A DNA stretch of 64,000 bases from Kibdelosporangium aridum (GTDB lineage: Bacteria; Actinomycetota; Actinomycetes; Mycobacteriales; Pseudonocardiaceae): assembly GCF_900176515.1 (NCBI RefSeq), contig NZ_FWXV01000001.1:1644524-1708523 (forward strand). Reading direction: 5' to 3'. The notes beneath the pieces were generated by a model. The model searched no databases. It was given only the letters and a program-made list of their open reading frames with translations, and was not told the origin of the DNA. This document shows positions 1 through 8,686 of the stretch, one piece after another. Both the position numbers and the translations under genes were made by a program. How positions within the stretch are numbered: the first letter of the stretch is position 1; each line of letters opens with the position of its first letter.

Positions 1-172
1 TCCGATCGCACAGTGACGTCCGCGACCCCGATTTGACGCCATGGCCGCGGGGAGGTCTCCCGAAAGCCGCTCCCTGTCTCCCGGAATGGGGATCTTCAGC
101 CGTTCGAATGAATGCTGGCAGCGAGTGCGGTATGCGGGCAACGCCGACGGACAGCTGTGCGACAGGCATTGC

Positions 173-1006
173 ATGAGTCGGTTGTGGGTGGTTCGGGGTG
201 TGGTTGCCGTGTCCGTCCTTGCTGGTTGTACGGAGGGCACGGTCGGGGTTCAGCCTGTCGGGCTGCCCGTGGAGTTCTCGATCAACAGCAACGGGGAGAT
301 CGCGGTTTCGCAGTCCAGGCAGATCGTGACTCCGCTGGGCACTTTCACGTTCGAGGTGGCGGCCAAGAAGTCACTCGTGGGGTCGTCGTCGATGACCATG
401 CTGGCGATCAACCATTACGTGGGCAATGAACTCGTGCAGAGCAGGTATTCGCTGGATGTCGAGAGCGAAGTGCTCAAGGTGTGCATATCGGGGCAAGCGG
501 AAGTCTCACCCAACTTGCAGGATCACGCCGTGGTGGTGAGCGCGATCGATCCGGCGACCCGGATCACTGTCGTGGACCTGGGTACGCGGTGTTCGTCGAG
601 TCCGGCGGAGTACGTGCTGAAAGTGCAGCACAGCGGGAAGTGCCTCGACATCCCCTTCGCGGATCCCGCCGATCAGGTGAAACTCCAGCAATACACCTGT
701 CATGGGGCGCCCAACCAGCGATGGCTGTTGCAGCAGACGAGTGACGGCTACTACCGGATCAAGTCGGTGTCCACCGGCAAGTGCCTGGACATCCCGTCGG
801 GGAGCAAGGCCGACGGTGTGGTCGTGCAGCAGTTCGCGTGCCATGAGGGACCGAACCAGCAGTGGAGCATCTGGCCCAGTGGCATCGTGGCAAGAAATAG
901 CGGCAAGTGCTTGGACATCCGAGCCGGTGCGATGGGCGATCACGGCGTGGCGCAGCAGTTTTCGTGTCACGGCGGGCCGAACCAGCGCTGGAGCTTGAAC
1001 GGGTAG
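173..1006 (+). CDS. Ricin-type beta-trefoil lectin lipoprotein
   Basis: Predicted exported lipoprotein of about 277 residues. From the ATG at 173 the N-terminus is a short basic and hydrophobic stretch ending in the lipobox VLAGC, so the mature protein would be anchored to the outer face of the membrane. The frame is open back to 41, but only the 173 start gives a signal peptide. A middle domain of about 120 residues (roughly 25-145) is not recognised. The C-terminal 130 residues form three ricin-B repeats, each with a GKCLDI strand and a Q-x-W motif (NQRWLL, NQQWSI, NQRWSL), the usual alpha/beta/gamma layout of a sugar-binding beta-trefoil. No catalytic domain is visible, so the likely role is surface carbohydrate binding. 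It stands alone and converges with the next gene. Bases 1-172 hold no convincing gene. Confidence 0.8.
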   Translation: MSRLWVVRGVVAVSVLAGCTEGTVGVQPVGLPVEFSINSNGEIAVSQSRQIVTPLGTFTFEVAAKKSLVGSSSMTMLAINHYVGNELVQSRYSLDVESEVLKVCISGQAEVSPNLQDHAVVVSAIDPATRITVVDLGTRCSSSPAEYVLKVQHSGKCLDIPFADPADQVKLQQYTCHGAPNQRWLLQQTSDGYYRIKSVSTGKCLDIPSGSKADGVVVQQFACHEGPNQQWSIWPSGIVARNSGKCLDIRAGAMGDHGVAQQFSCHGGPNQRWSLNG

Positions 1007-1090
1007 CGGCTCGGGCGTGATGGTCTGATTTCGCCAACGCCCCCATCAATGGCGGTTCGAGGACGAGCCCCGAACCGCCACAAACAGGTG

Positions 1091-1318
1091 CTAAGCGGGA
1101 CGATCGAGTCGGGCGCGGACCGCGCGTTCGACGAGGATCGGTACGAACGATCTGACCGAGGCGTCGTCGAAACGGTGTGCCTCGTCGCGCATGGCCTGGC
1201 GTACGTCGTCCGGCGGGAGCGTGTTCTGATAGTGGGTGATCAGGCGGTCTTCCACTTGGTCAAGGTGCGTGCCGGTCTGGCCTGCGATCGCTTCGACGGA
1301 GTGCGTGGTGGTGTCCAT
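1091..1318 (-). CDS. Small three-helix-bundle dimerization domain protein
   Basis: A 75-residue, wholly helical, acidic protein. It resembles the small actinobacterial proteins called three-helix bundle dimerization domain proteins, with a predicted helix around HLDQVEDRLI and a second around DDVRQAMRDEAHRF. I chose the ATG at 1318 because a GAGAGGA ribosome-binding site lies just upstream on the minus strand; the frame is open further but those residues look non-coding. There is no signal peptide or membrane segment, so it should be cytosolic. Its molecular role is unknown. It is transcribed away from the secreted-protein gene at 1506, with a shared upstream region of about 190 bases. Confidence 0.55.
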   Translation of the reverse strand: MDTTTHSVEAIAGQTGTHLDQVEDRLITHYQNTLPPDDVRQAMRDEAHRFDDASVRSFVPILVERAVRARLDRPA

Positions 1319-1505
1319 GCTGCCCAGGTCCTCTCGTTGTGTCGCGCCTGGACTTATTAGATGACGCGAACATGAACACAAGATGAACGCCAGTGGTGGG
1401 GCATTTGCGGGCTTTCGCCGGTCACGGTCATATTTGTACGGTCTCTTGATCCTTTGTGGATAGCGTCCCGCGCTGGCAGGTCACCGAGATCCCGTTGGGG
1501 GAATT

Positions 1506-1844
1506 GTGTCGTTTGGGACGAAGATCGGCGTTGTTGTCGCGGCTGTTGCCAGTGCGGGGATCCTGGCCGCGACGCCGGCTGCGGCCGCGCAGCAGTGCGG
1601 CAGCCTGAGTGGGCCCGCAGGCGGAACGCTGCCGTTGTGCAAGTCATGGAACTGGGACGGCAATGACTACGACGGCAAGTGGTGGACCGATGGTCCGTCG
1701 ACGCTCCCGTCGCAGACGTACCTGCAGCGGTCCGAGGACGGGGTTGTGAAGAACTCGTCGTTCTCCGGCAGCTACCAGGACGTGAAGAAGATCGCTTTCC
1801 GGCTCTGCGACCGGCTCGCCAACCGCTGCAGCGGTTGGTGGTGA
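1506..1844 (+). CDS. Small secreted protein, I36/crystallin-like size class
   Basis: A 112-residue protein with a clear Sec signal peptide: a hydrophobic run (IGVVVAAVASAGILAA) followed by TPAAAA and a cleavage site near residue 28. The mature part is about 84 residues, rich in Trp, Gly, Ser and Asp, with four cysteines (QQCGS, PLCKS, RLCDR, NRCSG) that could form two disulfides. The GTG start at 1506 is preceded by a run of G residues that can act as a ribosome-binding site. I do not recognise the family with certainty. Its size and composition resemble the small secreted proteins at 16337 and 34982 in this window, which suggests the beta/gamma-crystallin or peptidase-inhibitor I36 class. 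A strong hairpin follows the stop codon. Confidence 0.6.
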   Translation: MSFGTKIGVVVAAVASAGILAATPAAAAQQCGSLSGPAGGTLPLCKSWNWDGNDYDGKWWTDGPSTLPSQTYLQRSEDGVVKNSSFSGSYQDVKKIAFRLCDRLANRCSGWW

Positions 1845-1850
1845 CGGAAA

Positions 1851-1883
1851 TCCGGACGCGTACCCGGGTGGTACGCGTCCGGA
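1851..1883 (+). terminator. Perfect 14-bp hairpin terminator
   Basis: The arms 1851-1864 and 1870-1883 are exact reverse complements (14 bp) around a 5-nt loop, 6 nt after the stop of the secreted-protein gene. There is no T tract, as is common for actinobacterial terminators. Confidence 0.8.
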
Positions 1884-1914
1884 CCCGGCTAGTTCTGGCC
1901 ATCAGCTATGCCTG

Positions 1915-2850
1915 ATGTGGCGTTATCGTGTAGTGGTGACACCGTCCGATGTGGAGCTTGTGCTGAGTGCGAAACACGGCACCGTCGAAGCTCTAGGGCT
2001 CCTGCTTGCCAGGCATGAGGCGGGTATGCGAGCGGTCGCGTTGAGCATTCTCGGCTACGGCCCGGACGTGGACGATGTCGTCCAGGACGCGGCTTTGATC
2101 GCATTGGGCCGCATCGGTGATCTGAGGGATCCGGCGGCCGTCGGTCCATGGCTGAAGATGATTGTGCGGAACGAATGCCGGATGCGCCTGAGGCGCGTCC
2201 CGGAAGTGCCGTTCGACGGCGCGGAGCTGCTCGCCGGTGAGGCCGAACCAGACAGGGCGATCGAACAGCACGCGTTGCGGGACTGGATCTGGCACGCAAT
2301 GGGGGAGTTGTCCCCGAAACTCCGGCTTCCCTTGATGCTCAGGCATTTCACCGAAGTCACGTCCTACGACCAGATCGCCGCCGCCTGTGAGGTGCCGGTT
2401 GGGACCGTGCGCAGCCGGCTCAACCAGGCTAGGTCGAAACTGGCCGACGCCCTGCGCGGGACGGCTGAGAAGGCACACGACGACGCGGCGAAACTGACCG
2501 CCAAGCGGCGCAGGGAAGGCATCGAAACCCTCGAAGCGGCCGAACAAGGCAGGTTCCCGGAGGTCGTCGCCGGGTGGTCGCCGCACATCGAGCTGATCTC
2601 CGGATCGCTGCGCGGTGGCGTGGACCTCGTCCTCCGCGGTATGGACGGTGATCTCGCGGACGGCGTCCGCCAGCGCATGCGGCACACGGTGGCCAGCAAG
2701 GACGTCACCATCTGGGAAATGGACATGATCAACCCGCCGGACGATCCCTTCCACTGCCCGCCGGGCGTCGTCTGGCTGATGAGCTTGCAAGACGGCAGGC
2801 CACGCACGATCCGGCTGATCCACCCCGCCGTGACGACGGTCACATCGTAG
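1915..2850 (+). CDS. ECF sigma factor with SnoaL-like C-terminal domain
   Basis: Sigma-70 family extracytoplasmic-function sigma factor of about 311 residues. Region 2 covers roughly residues 25-100 (ARHEAGMRAVALSILG, then DVDDVVQDAALIALG). Region 4 covers roughly 130-190 with the helix-turn-helix SYDQIAAACEVPVGTVRSRL. The last 110 residues (FPEVVAGWSPHIELI onward) have the look of a SnoaL/NTF2-like fold, as in ECF41- and ECF56-type sigma factors, where the tail regulates the core. No anti-sigma gene is adjacent. The ATG at 1915 lacks a good ribosome-binding site; the GTG at 1933 is an alternative start. The alpha/beta hydrolase gene begins 37 bases downstream and may be co-transcribed. Confidence 0.85.
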   Translation: MWRYRVVVTPSDVELVLSAKHGTVEALGLLLARHEAGMRAVALSILGYGPDVDDVVQDAALIALGRIGDLRDPAAVGPWLKMIVRNECRMRLRRVPEVPFDGAELLAGEAEPDRAIEQHALRDWIWHAMGELSPKLRLPLMLRHFTEVTSYDQIAAACEVPVGTVRSRLNQARSKLADALRGTAEKAHDDAAKLTAKRRREGIETLEAAEQGRFPEVVAGWSPHIELISGSLRGGVDLVLRGMDGDLADGVRQRMRHTVASKDVTIWEMDMINPPDDPFHCPPGVVWLMSLQDGRPRTIRLIHPAVTTVTS

Positions 2851-2887
2851 AAATCGAACTCGGCGGCGAACTCCGCATCTTGTGGGC

Positions 2888-3742
2888 ATGACTACCCACA
2901 CCATTCAGATCGACGGCGTCAGCCAGCGCTACCACGTTCACGGCCAGGGCCCGGTGTGCTTGATGCACTCGGGCGGCCCTGGCATCGCGTGGGACTACAT
3001 GCGGATGCCGGAAGTCGAGCAGCACGTGACCGCCGTGTACATCGAACCGGTCGGCACGCCGGGCGCCGACCAGTTGCCGAAGCACCCGCACGGCTACACG
3101 CGGGAACGGTATGCAAGGTCGATCGATGCCGTGCTCGATGACCTCGGTGAGGCCAAGGCGTACTTGCTGGGCCACTCGCATGGTGGCTTCGTGGCCCAGC
3201 ACTATGCGCTGACCCGCCCCTCTCGGCTGAACGGCGTGATCCTCTACGACAGCTCGCCGGTCACCGGACAGGAGCTTTTCGCCGAGGCCCAGCGCAAGTT
3301 CGACGAGTTCATGGCCAGGCACAAGGACAACCCGGAGCTGCCGGAGATCGTGAAAGCGTGGCAGACGGTGCCGACGATCGACAACGACGAGACGACGACG
3401 CAGGTCATCCGTACGCTGCTTCCGGCGTATTTCAAGGATTACTGGGCCAGCGAGGCCGAGTTTTCCAAGATGCGCGCGGGCGTTCGCGGCAACTACATTT
3501 CCGGTTCGGACGCCAACCTCGAACCTGAGGTGATCGACGACCGGGCCGCGCTCGGCCTGCTTTCGGTCCCCGCCTTGGTGATCGTCGGACTGTACGACTT
3601 CATCTGCGGTCCGCGATGGGCACGCGAGCTGCACGACCGCATCCCGCAGTCCACATTGGTGGCTTTGGCCGACAGTGGCCACTTCGGACACATCGAGCAG
3701 CCGGACGCGTTCGCCGAGGCGATCGCGGACTTCACGCGTTAA
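2888..3742 (+). CDS. Alpha/beta hydrolase
   Basis: Cytosolic alpha/beta-fold hydrolase of 284 residues. The nucleophile elbow GHSHGG (Ser near residue 100), the oxyanion segment MHSGGPG near residue 30, the acid loop VGLYDFICGP and the histidine in DSGHFGHIE give the full catalytic triad. The HSGGPG segment recalls proline iminopeptidase-like members, but the substrate cannot be told from sequence. The ATG at 2888 is chosen over an in-frame GTG two codons upstream. It lies 37 bases after the ECF sigma factor gene on the same strand. Its 3' end overlaps the convergent NmrA-like gene by 11 bases. Confidence 0.88.
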   Translation: MTTHTIQIDGVSQRYHVHGQGPVCLMHSGGPGIAWDYMRMPEVEQHVTAVYIEPVGTPGADQLPKHPHGYTRERYARSIDAVLDDLGEAKAYLLGHSHGGFVAQHYALTRPSRLNGVILYDSSPVTGQELFAEAQRKFDEFMARHKDNPELPEIVKAWQTVPTIDNDETTTQVIRTLLPAYFKDYWASEAEFSKMRAGVRGNYISGSDANLEPEVIDDRAALGLLSVPALVIVGLYDFICGPRWARELHDRIPQSTLVALADSGHFGHIEQPDAFAEAIADFTR

Positions 3743-4562
3743 CCGTCCACACCCCAGTGGCCGCCGCGGTTTTGGCGTAGTCACGGAAGGAACGCGGTTG
3801 CCGGCCGAGGGCTTGGAACACGCCGTCGGCCGGATTCGCGTTGCGCCCGTCCAGGACTTCGGCGAACAAGTAGGTCAGGAACTCGACGTAGTCCTGCTCG
3901 TCGATCTCGGTGGCGAGGCCGGCCGCGAAGTCCTGCACCGAGATCTGCTGGTAGCGGATGTCGCGGCCGGACGCGGCGGCGATCTCTCCGATGGCCTCGG
4001 CGAAGGTCAACGCGGTCGGCCCGGTCAGTTCGTAGAGTTTGCCCACGTGACCCGGCTCGGTCAGCGCGGCAACCGCGACATCGGCGACGTCCTCGACATC
4101 CACGAACGGCTCGGGGATGTCACTCGCCGGCAGCATGACCTCGCCGCCGAGCACCGGGCCCAGCATGAAGCTCTCGCTGAAGTTCTGGTTGAACCAGCTG
4201 CACCGCAGAATGGTCCACTCCGCACCGGACTTGCGCAGCTCCAGTTCACTGCGTTCGGCTTCCTCCTCACCACGGCCGGACAGCAGCACGAGCCTGCTGA
4301 CCCCCATCGACACGGCGAGCTGCGCGAACGAGGCGATCGTGGTCGAGGCGCCTGGCGCGCCGATGTCCGGGTAGTAGGCGATGTAGGCGGCCTTGACGCC
4401 GCGCAGGACCGGTGCCCAGGTGGTCTCGTCCTCCCAGGTGAACGGCACTTCGGCCGACCGGGAGCCGATCCGGACCGGCACGGACTTGGCGGTCAGACGG
4501 CTGGCGACGCGGCCACCGGTCTTGCCGGTGCCGCCGAGGATCAGGATTGGTTTCGGTGTCAT
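3732..4562 (-). CDS. NmrA-like NAD(P)-binding oxidoreductase
   Basis: Atypical short-chain dehydrogenase of the NmrA/NAD(P)H-binding family, 276 residues. The dinucleotide-binding motif GGTGKTGG sits at residues 9-16 after the beta strand PILILG. Further family-typical segments are LVLLSGRG, the SGAEWTILR strand and WFNQNFSE. The region around residue 170 (FVDVEDVADVAVAAL) matches the conserved family block that follows the substrate pocket. The start is the ATG at 4562; upstream in-frame ATGs would add a non-homologous tail into the promoter. It is divergent from the AraC-type regulator at 4643, which is therefore a likely regulator of this gene. Confidence 0.88.
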   Translation of the reverse strand: MTPKPILILGGTGKTGGRVASRLTAKSVPVRIGSRSAEVPFTWEDETTWAPVLRGVKAAYIAYYPDIGAPGASTTIASFAQLAVSMGVSRLVLLSGRGEEEAERSELELRKSGAEWTILRCSWFNQNFSESFMLGPVLGGEVMLPASDIPEPFVDVEDVADVAVAALTEPGHVGKLYELTGPTALTFAEAIGEIAAASGRDIRYQQISVQDFAAGLATEIDEQDYVEFLTYLFAEVLDGRNANPADGVFQALGRQPRSFRDYAKTAAATGVWTVNA

Positions 4563-4586
4563 GACTCCAGTACACGGGATCGTCGT

Positions 4587-4616
4587 GAGACGAACCATGG
4601 TTGAGAAGCTCGTTTC
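4587..4616. promoter_or_regulatory. Candidate operator between NmrA and AraC genes
   Basis: The 80-base divergent intergenic region contains the 10-bp palindrome AACCATGGTT (4593-4602) and a wider imperfect inverted repeat GAGACGA / TCGTTTC (4587-4593 and 4610-4616). It is a plausible binding site for the adjacent AraC-type regulator, by position only. Confidence 0.3.
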
Positions 4617-4642
4617 CATAAGCATGCGTCTAAGGTGGGGGT

Positions 4643-5587
4643 GTGGACGCTCTCGCCAATCTTCTGGACGGTCCGCGCGCCCGTGGCGCGTTCCTGTTGA
4701 AGGTCGTGCTCGATCCGCCGTGGAGCATCCACGTCAAGGACGAGGCGACGCTCGCGCTGGTCACCATGACGCGCGGCGGTGGATGGCTGATGCCGGAGGA
4801 CGCCGAGCCGATGCGCGTGAACGTGGGTGACGTCGTGATCGCGCGAGGTCCGGCGCCGTACATCCTCGCCGATGATCCGGCCACGCCGCCGAAAGTCGTG
4901 ATCCAGCCGGGAGATCACTGCACGACGCTGTGGGGCGAACCGCTCGCGGAAAAACTGGGGCTGGGCGTACGGACCTGGGGCGACAGCCTGGACGGCAGCA
5001 CGATGATGCTGATCGGGACGTATCACATGTCCGGCGAAGTCAGCCGCCGTCTGCTGGATGCCTTGCCGCCCATGGTGATCGTGCCCGCGGGCACATGGGA
5101 TTCACCGATCGTCCCGGTGCTGGCCGACGAGATCGTCAAGGACGAGCCGGGGCAGTCGGTTGTCCTTGACCGCTTGCTGGACTTGTTGCTCATCACCGTT
5201 CTGCGAGCCTGGTTCGCGCGTGCGGACGCCGAAACGCCTTCCTGGTACCGGGCGCACGGCGATCCTGTGGTGGGCGCGGCACTGCGGATGATCTACAACG
5301 ACCCTGCGCACCAATGGACCGTGGCCAGTCTCGCGGACGCGACCGGCGTTTCCCGTGCCACGCTCGCCCGCCGGTTCACCGATCTCGTCGGCGAGTCACC
5401 GATGGCGTTCCTGACCGACTGGCGCCTCGCCCTGGCTGCTGACCTGCTGCAGGAACCCGACGCCACTGTGGGGTCGGTCGCCAGGAAAGTCGGCTACGGC
5501 AGCAGTTTCGCGCTCAGTGCCGCGTTCAAACGGGTCCGTGGCGTCAGCCCGCAGGAGCACCGGAAGACGTTGGTCGCCCAACACTGA
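4643..5587 (+). CDS. AraC-family regulator with cupin sensor domain
   Basis: Transcriptional regulator of 314 residues. The N-terminal 180 residues are a cupin-type AraC-binding domain (the block around VHVKDEATLALVTM and RGPAPYILADD). The C-terminal 100 residues hold two helix-turn-helix motifs: WTVASLADATGVSRATLARR, and AAFKRVRGVSPQEHRK preceded by DATVGSVARKVGYGSSFALS. The GTG start at 4643 follows a GGTGGGG ribosome-binding site. Regulators of this architecture commonly control a divergent oxidoreductase, which matches the NmrA-like gene on the other strand. The ligand is unknown. Confidence 0.9.
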   Translation: MDALANLLDGPRARGAFLLKVVLDPPWSIHVKDEATLALVTMTRGGGWLMPEDAEPMRVNVGDVVIARGPAPYILADDPATPPKVVIQPGDHCTTLWGEPLAEKLGLGVRTWGDSLDGSTMMLIGTYHMSGEVSRRLLDALPPMVIVPAGTWDSPIVPVLADEIVKDEPGQSVVLDRLLDLLLITVLRAWFARADAETPSWYRAHGDPVVGAALRMIYNDPAHQWTVASLADATGVSRATLARRFTDLVGESPMAFLTDWRLALAADLLQEPDATVGSVARKVGYGSSFALSAAFKRVRGVSPQEHRKTLVAQH

Positions 5588-5623
5588 CGCCCATCGCGCC
5601 GGGGTGAAGAGTGCTTGCATCCA

Positions 5624-5669
5624 TATTTGAGATGATGTCATCATGTAAATGATGCTAACATCTCAAATA
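5624..5669. promoter_or_regulatory. 11-bp inverted repeat operator upstream of peptidase
   Basis: The arms TATTTGAGATG (5624-5634) and CATCTCAAATA (5659-5669) are exact reverse complements separated by 24 bases. This AT-rich island in GC-rich DNA abuts the GGGAG ribosome-binding site of the peptidase gene, so a bound repressor would block transcription. The regulator is not identified. Confidence 0.6.
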
Positions 5670-5678
5670 GGGAGTGAC

Positions 5679-7718
5679 GTGGCTCCGAGGCGACCGGTCA
5701 GCAAGACGATTGGCGGCGTGACCTTCGAGGACCCGTACGACTGGCTGCGGGCCGAGACCGACGAGGTCAGGCAGTGGCAAGAGCGCCAAGTGGCCGCTGC
5801 TGTCCAGGCGATCCGGGAATCGCCGAACTTCGACGCCGTGCTGGAGTCGTTGCGTGCCACGCCCTCCAGTGTCGAAGGTGTCCTCAGTGTGCGGATCGCT
5901 GTCGCGGGCCGCTGGTTCTGGTTAGGGCGCAACGGCTCGGCACAGGCGCTCATGGTCGCCGAGGAGCGGGATGGTGCCGGGCGCGTGCTCCTCAACGCCG
6001 CCGAGATGACTGCGCGGCGCGGTGATGACCGGCCTACCACGTTCATCTACGTGATTCCTTCGCCTGACGGCAAGCTCGTGGCGTTCAGTCACGCGGCGGG
6101 TGGTGAACCGTTTGGGCAGTACGGCGTGGTGGATGTGGACACTGGGCGCTTGCTTGATGTGGCCGTTCCGACCATGCAGGGCAATATGCTCCGCGTCGAC
6201 TGGCTGCCGGACAGCACAGGCTTCTTTGTGCACGGCCGCACGCAGGAGGGTAAGCATGCGCTCCGCTTTGTCCCGGTGACACCGGATGCGGTGGATCGGC
6301 CGGAGGCTGTGTTCGAGTTCAGCGACGTGTCGCCGACCGCGCTCGGGTTGACGCCGCAGGTGTCGCCGGAGGGTCGGTACGTGCTTGGGGTGACCGTGCC
6401 GCATGAGTATGTGGCTTCAGTGATCGGCGATCTCACGACCGGCCAATGGCGACGGTTCACACCGGCCGACTTCACGGAGGAACTCCACGGTGCTTGGCTG
6501 GACGACGACACGTACCTTGCGATCGTGACCGACACGCCGCGCGGCCGCGTTGTTGCCATCCCCGCGGCGACATCAGTGGATCGCGAGACGTGGCGCGAGA
6601 TCATTCCCGCTGGCGAGCGGGTGTTGCGTTCGCTGGACATTGTGGACGGCCGAATCGTCCTGTCCGCCCTGAAGGACGTCTCGTTGGACGTCAGCGTGCA
6701 CGAACTCGACGGCACGTTCGTCGGTACGGCTCCACTGCCGAGGGCAAGTGCCTCGTTCGGACTCGTCCTGGACCGGGTGCGGCCACGGTCGGACGAGTTC
6801 ATCTTCGCCGCCAACACTTTCACGTCGGCCGACACCCGATACAGGCTGGACGTCGGCAAGGTCGGCCTGACTGTCCTCGAAGACGGCCGGCAACTGGAGG
6901 ACATCGAGGTCACCCAGTACTTCGCTACCTCGGCCGACGGAACACAGGTCCCGTACTTCGTCATGGCCAAGTCCGATGTCGAGACTCCGCGGCCGACCTT
7001 GGTGAACGCGTACGGCGGGTTCAACATCCCCTGGCTGCCGGTTTTCCTGGGTGACACGCTGCCGTTCATCGAGGCCGGCGGGATCTACGTACGGGCGAAC
7101 CTGCGGGGTGGCAGCGAATACGGCCGCGACTGGTACGAATCCGGCCGGCGGCAGCACAAACAGAACGTCTTCGACGACCTGCGCGCAGTGGCCGAAGACC
7201 TGACGAAGCGAGGCATCGCGAGCTCGCTCGCCTTCCATGGAGCGTCCAACGGTGGCCTCCTGGCGGGCGTCGCAGCCGTACAACAACCTGAACTGTGGCG
7301 CGCGATCGTCGCGCAGGTGCCCGTACTCGATGTGCTGGAACCACTATCCGGTGTGGAGGGCGCTGACGCGATTCTTGCCGTGTACGCCAAGGACTACGGT
7401 GACCCCAACGAGGACGCCAAAGTCCTCGCCAGTTACTCGCCATACCACAATGTCCAACCGGGAGTGTCGTATCCGGCTGTGTTGCAGGTGATCGGCGAGC
7501 ACGACATCGGCTGTCCGCCGTTCCAAGGCCGGAAGTTCACCGCCGCACTGCGACACGCCACGGCCAGTGACAACCCGGTACTCCTGCGGATCTGGCAGGA
7601 CGTCGGTCACGGCAGCCTCGACCCGGCGATCGGTGCCGAGATGCGTGCGGAGATCCTGACGTTCCTGATGGATCAGCTGGGGCTCACAGCGTGCCCCACG
7701 TCCCCGCCCGCGTCTTGA
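5679..7718 (+). CDS. Prolyl oligopeptidase family serine peptidase (S9A)
   Basis: Cytosolic serine peptidase of about 679 residues that should cleave short proline-containing peptides. The N-terminus has the family signature GVTFEDPYDWLR, followed by a seven-bladed propeller (about residues 70-400) that filters substrates by size. The C-terminal alpha/beta-hydrolase domain carries the nucleophile GASNGG, the acid loop IGEHDIGCPP and the histidine in DVGHGS. The start is taken at the GTG at 5679, 5 bases after GGGAG. Earlier in-frame ATGs at 5649 and 5652 lie inside the upstream inverted repeat and have no ribosome-binding site. The 3' end overlaps the convergent LysR gene by 35 bases. Confidence 0.9.
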   Translation: MAPRRPVSKTIGGVTFEDPYDWLRAETDEVRQWQERQVAAAVQAIRESPNFDAVLESLRATPSSVEGVLSVRIAVAGRWFWLGRNGSAQALMVAEERDGAGRVLLNAAEMTARRGDDRPTTFIYVIPSPDGKLVAFSHAAGGEPFGQYGVVDVDTGRLLDVAVPTMQGNMLRVDWLPDSTGFFVHGRTQEGKHALRFVPVTPDAVDRPEAVFEFSDVSPTALGLTPQVSPEGRYVLGVTVPHEYVASVIGDLTTGQWRRFTPADFTEELHGAWLDDDTYLAIVTDTPRGRVVAIPAATSVDRETWREIIPAGERVLRSLDIVDGRIVLSALKDVSLDVSVHELDGTFVGTAPLPRASASFGLVLDRVRPRSDEFIFAANTFTSADTRYRLDVGKVGLTVLEDGRQLEDIEVTQYFATSADGTQVPYFVMAKSDVETPRPTLVNAYGGFNIPWLPVFLGDTLPFIEAGGIYVRANLRGGSEYGRDWYESGRRQHKQNVFDDLRAVAEDLTKRGIASSLAFHGASNGGLLAGVAAVQQPELWRAIVAQVPVLDVLEPLSGVEGADAILAVYAKDYGDPNEDAKVLASYSPYHNVQPGVSYPAVLQVIGEHDIGCPPFQGRKFTAALRHATASDNPVLLRIWQDVGHGSLDPAIGAEMRAEILTFLMDQLGLTACPTSPPAS

Positions 7719-8580
7719 GCTGGTCGTGCACCACCGCGATTGACCGATTGGCCAAGCCGCCCGGCCGTGTGACCAGGAAGGCCGTGTTCAGGGGCTGGAC
7801 CTGGGCCTGGTGCAGGATCTCGACCGAGCCCGCGGTGAGCGCCGGTTCGGCGATGTAACGCGGCAAGACCGACACCCCAGCGCCCGCGATCACGGCCGCC
7901 AGCACCGCACGCAGGTCCGGGACCGTGATCGACGTGGCGTTGGGCGGTCTGCGGCCGAACTCCGATCTCCAGTAGCGCCGGATGATCGGCAGGTTCTCGT
8001 CGTACGCGACCAAAGGCAGATGCGCCAGCGCCTTCACCGGATCGTCGGCGAGTCTGTCCACATTGATCGTGCGGGCCAGCGGCGGCGGTCCGACCAGGAT
8101 GAACTCCTCGTCCACGAACGTGGTCGTGACCAGTCCCTTGCGTTTCGGGCGGACCGCGGACACCACGATGTCCAGCTGGTCGTCGTGCAGCGCCGCCAGC
8201 AGGTCCTCGGCCAAGCCGAGGGTGACCTGAAGCCGCAGGCCACGCGCGGTCAATGGCGCGACGGTCGGCATGATCCGCGCCGCCATCAGCTCGGCTGGCC
8301 CGGCGAGCCGGACCGTTCCCGAGTACCCGGGGCCGGGGCTGAGCTCGACGGCGAGCTGATCAAGATGCGGACCGACCCGAGCGGCGAGATCATCGGCGTA
8401 GGCAGTGGGGACGACGCCACGGCCGGAACGGACGAACAACGGCGTGCCGAGATCCTGCTCCAGTTTGGCCAGCTGGCCGCTGACCGCCGGCTGGGTCAGC
8501 CCGCGCCTGGCCGCCGCCGCGGTCAGCGAACCGCTCCGGTGGATCTCCAGAAAGGTGACCAGCAGGTCGAGGTTCGCCAC
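7684..8580 (-). CDS. LysR-family transcriptional regulator
   Basis: LysR-type regulator of about 298 residues. The winged helix-turn-helix is at the N-terminus (LVTFLEIHRSGSLTAAAARR, then LTQPAVSGQLAKLEQDLG). It is followed by a type-2 periplasmic-binding-like effector domain with the usual blocks (VRLAGPAELMAARI, LDIVVSAVRPKRKG). I prefer the GTG at 8580, because GGAG lies 6 bases upstream of it; a GTG at 8592 is in frame four codons earlier. It is divergent from the DJ-1/PfpI-like gene at 8687, the most likely target. An AT-rich patch with ATAA/TTAT half-sites (8595-8608) sits directly upstream and may be the binding site. The effector is unknown. Confidence 0.9.
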   Translation of the reverse strand: MANLDLLVTFLEIHRSGSLTAAAARRGLTQPAVSGQLAKLEQDLGTPLFVRSGRGVVPTAYADDLAARVGPHLDQLAVELSPGPGYSGTVRLAGPAELMAARIMPTVAPLTARGLRLQVTLGLAEDLLAALHDDQLDIVVSAVRPKRKGLVTTTFVDEEFILVGPPPLARTINVDRLADDPVKALAHLPLVAYDENLPIIRRYWRSEFGRRPPNATSITVPDLRAVLAAVIAGAGVSVLPRYIAEPALTAGSVEILHQAQVQPLNTAFLVTRPGGLANRSIAVVHDQLKTRAGTWGTL

Positions 8581-8686
8581 GGCACGCTCCACCTATAAGA
8601 ATATTTATGGCTGTGGTCAGCGTACTGGATGAATTCTGATGGAATGGCCGTTGTCGTGATCACCAGCCGAGGAAAGGAAGAGAAAC

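Noticed and set aside
7810..8598. Plus-strand frame opposite the LysR gene
   Set aside because: No recognisable domains and highly charged; third-position GC of the LysR gene produces it.
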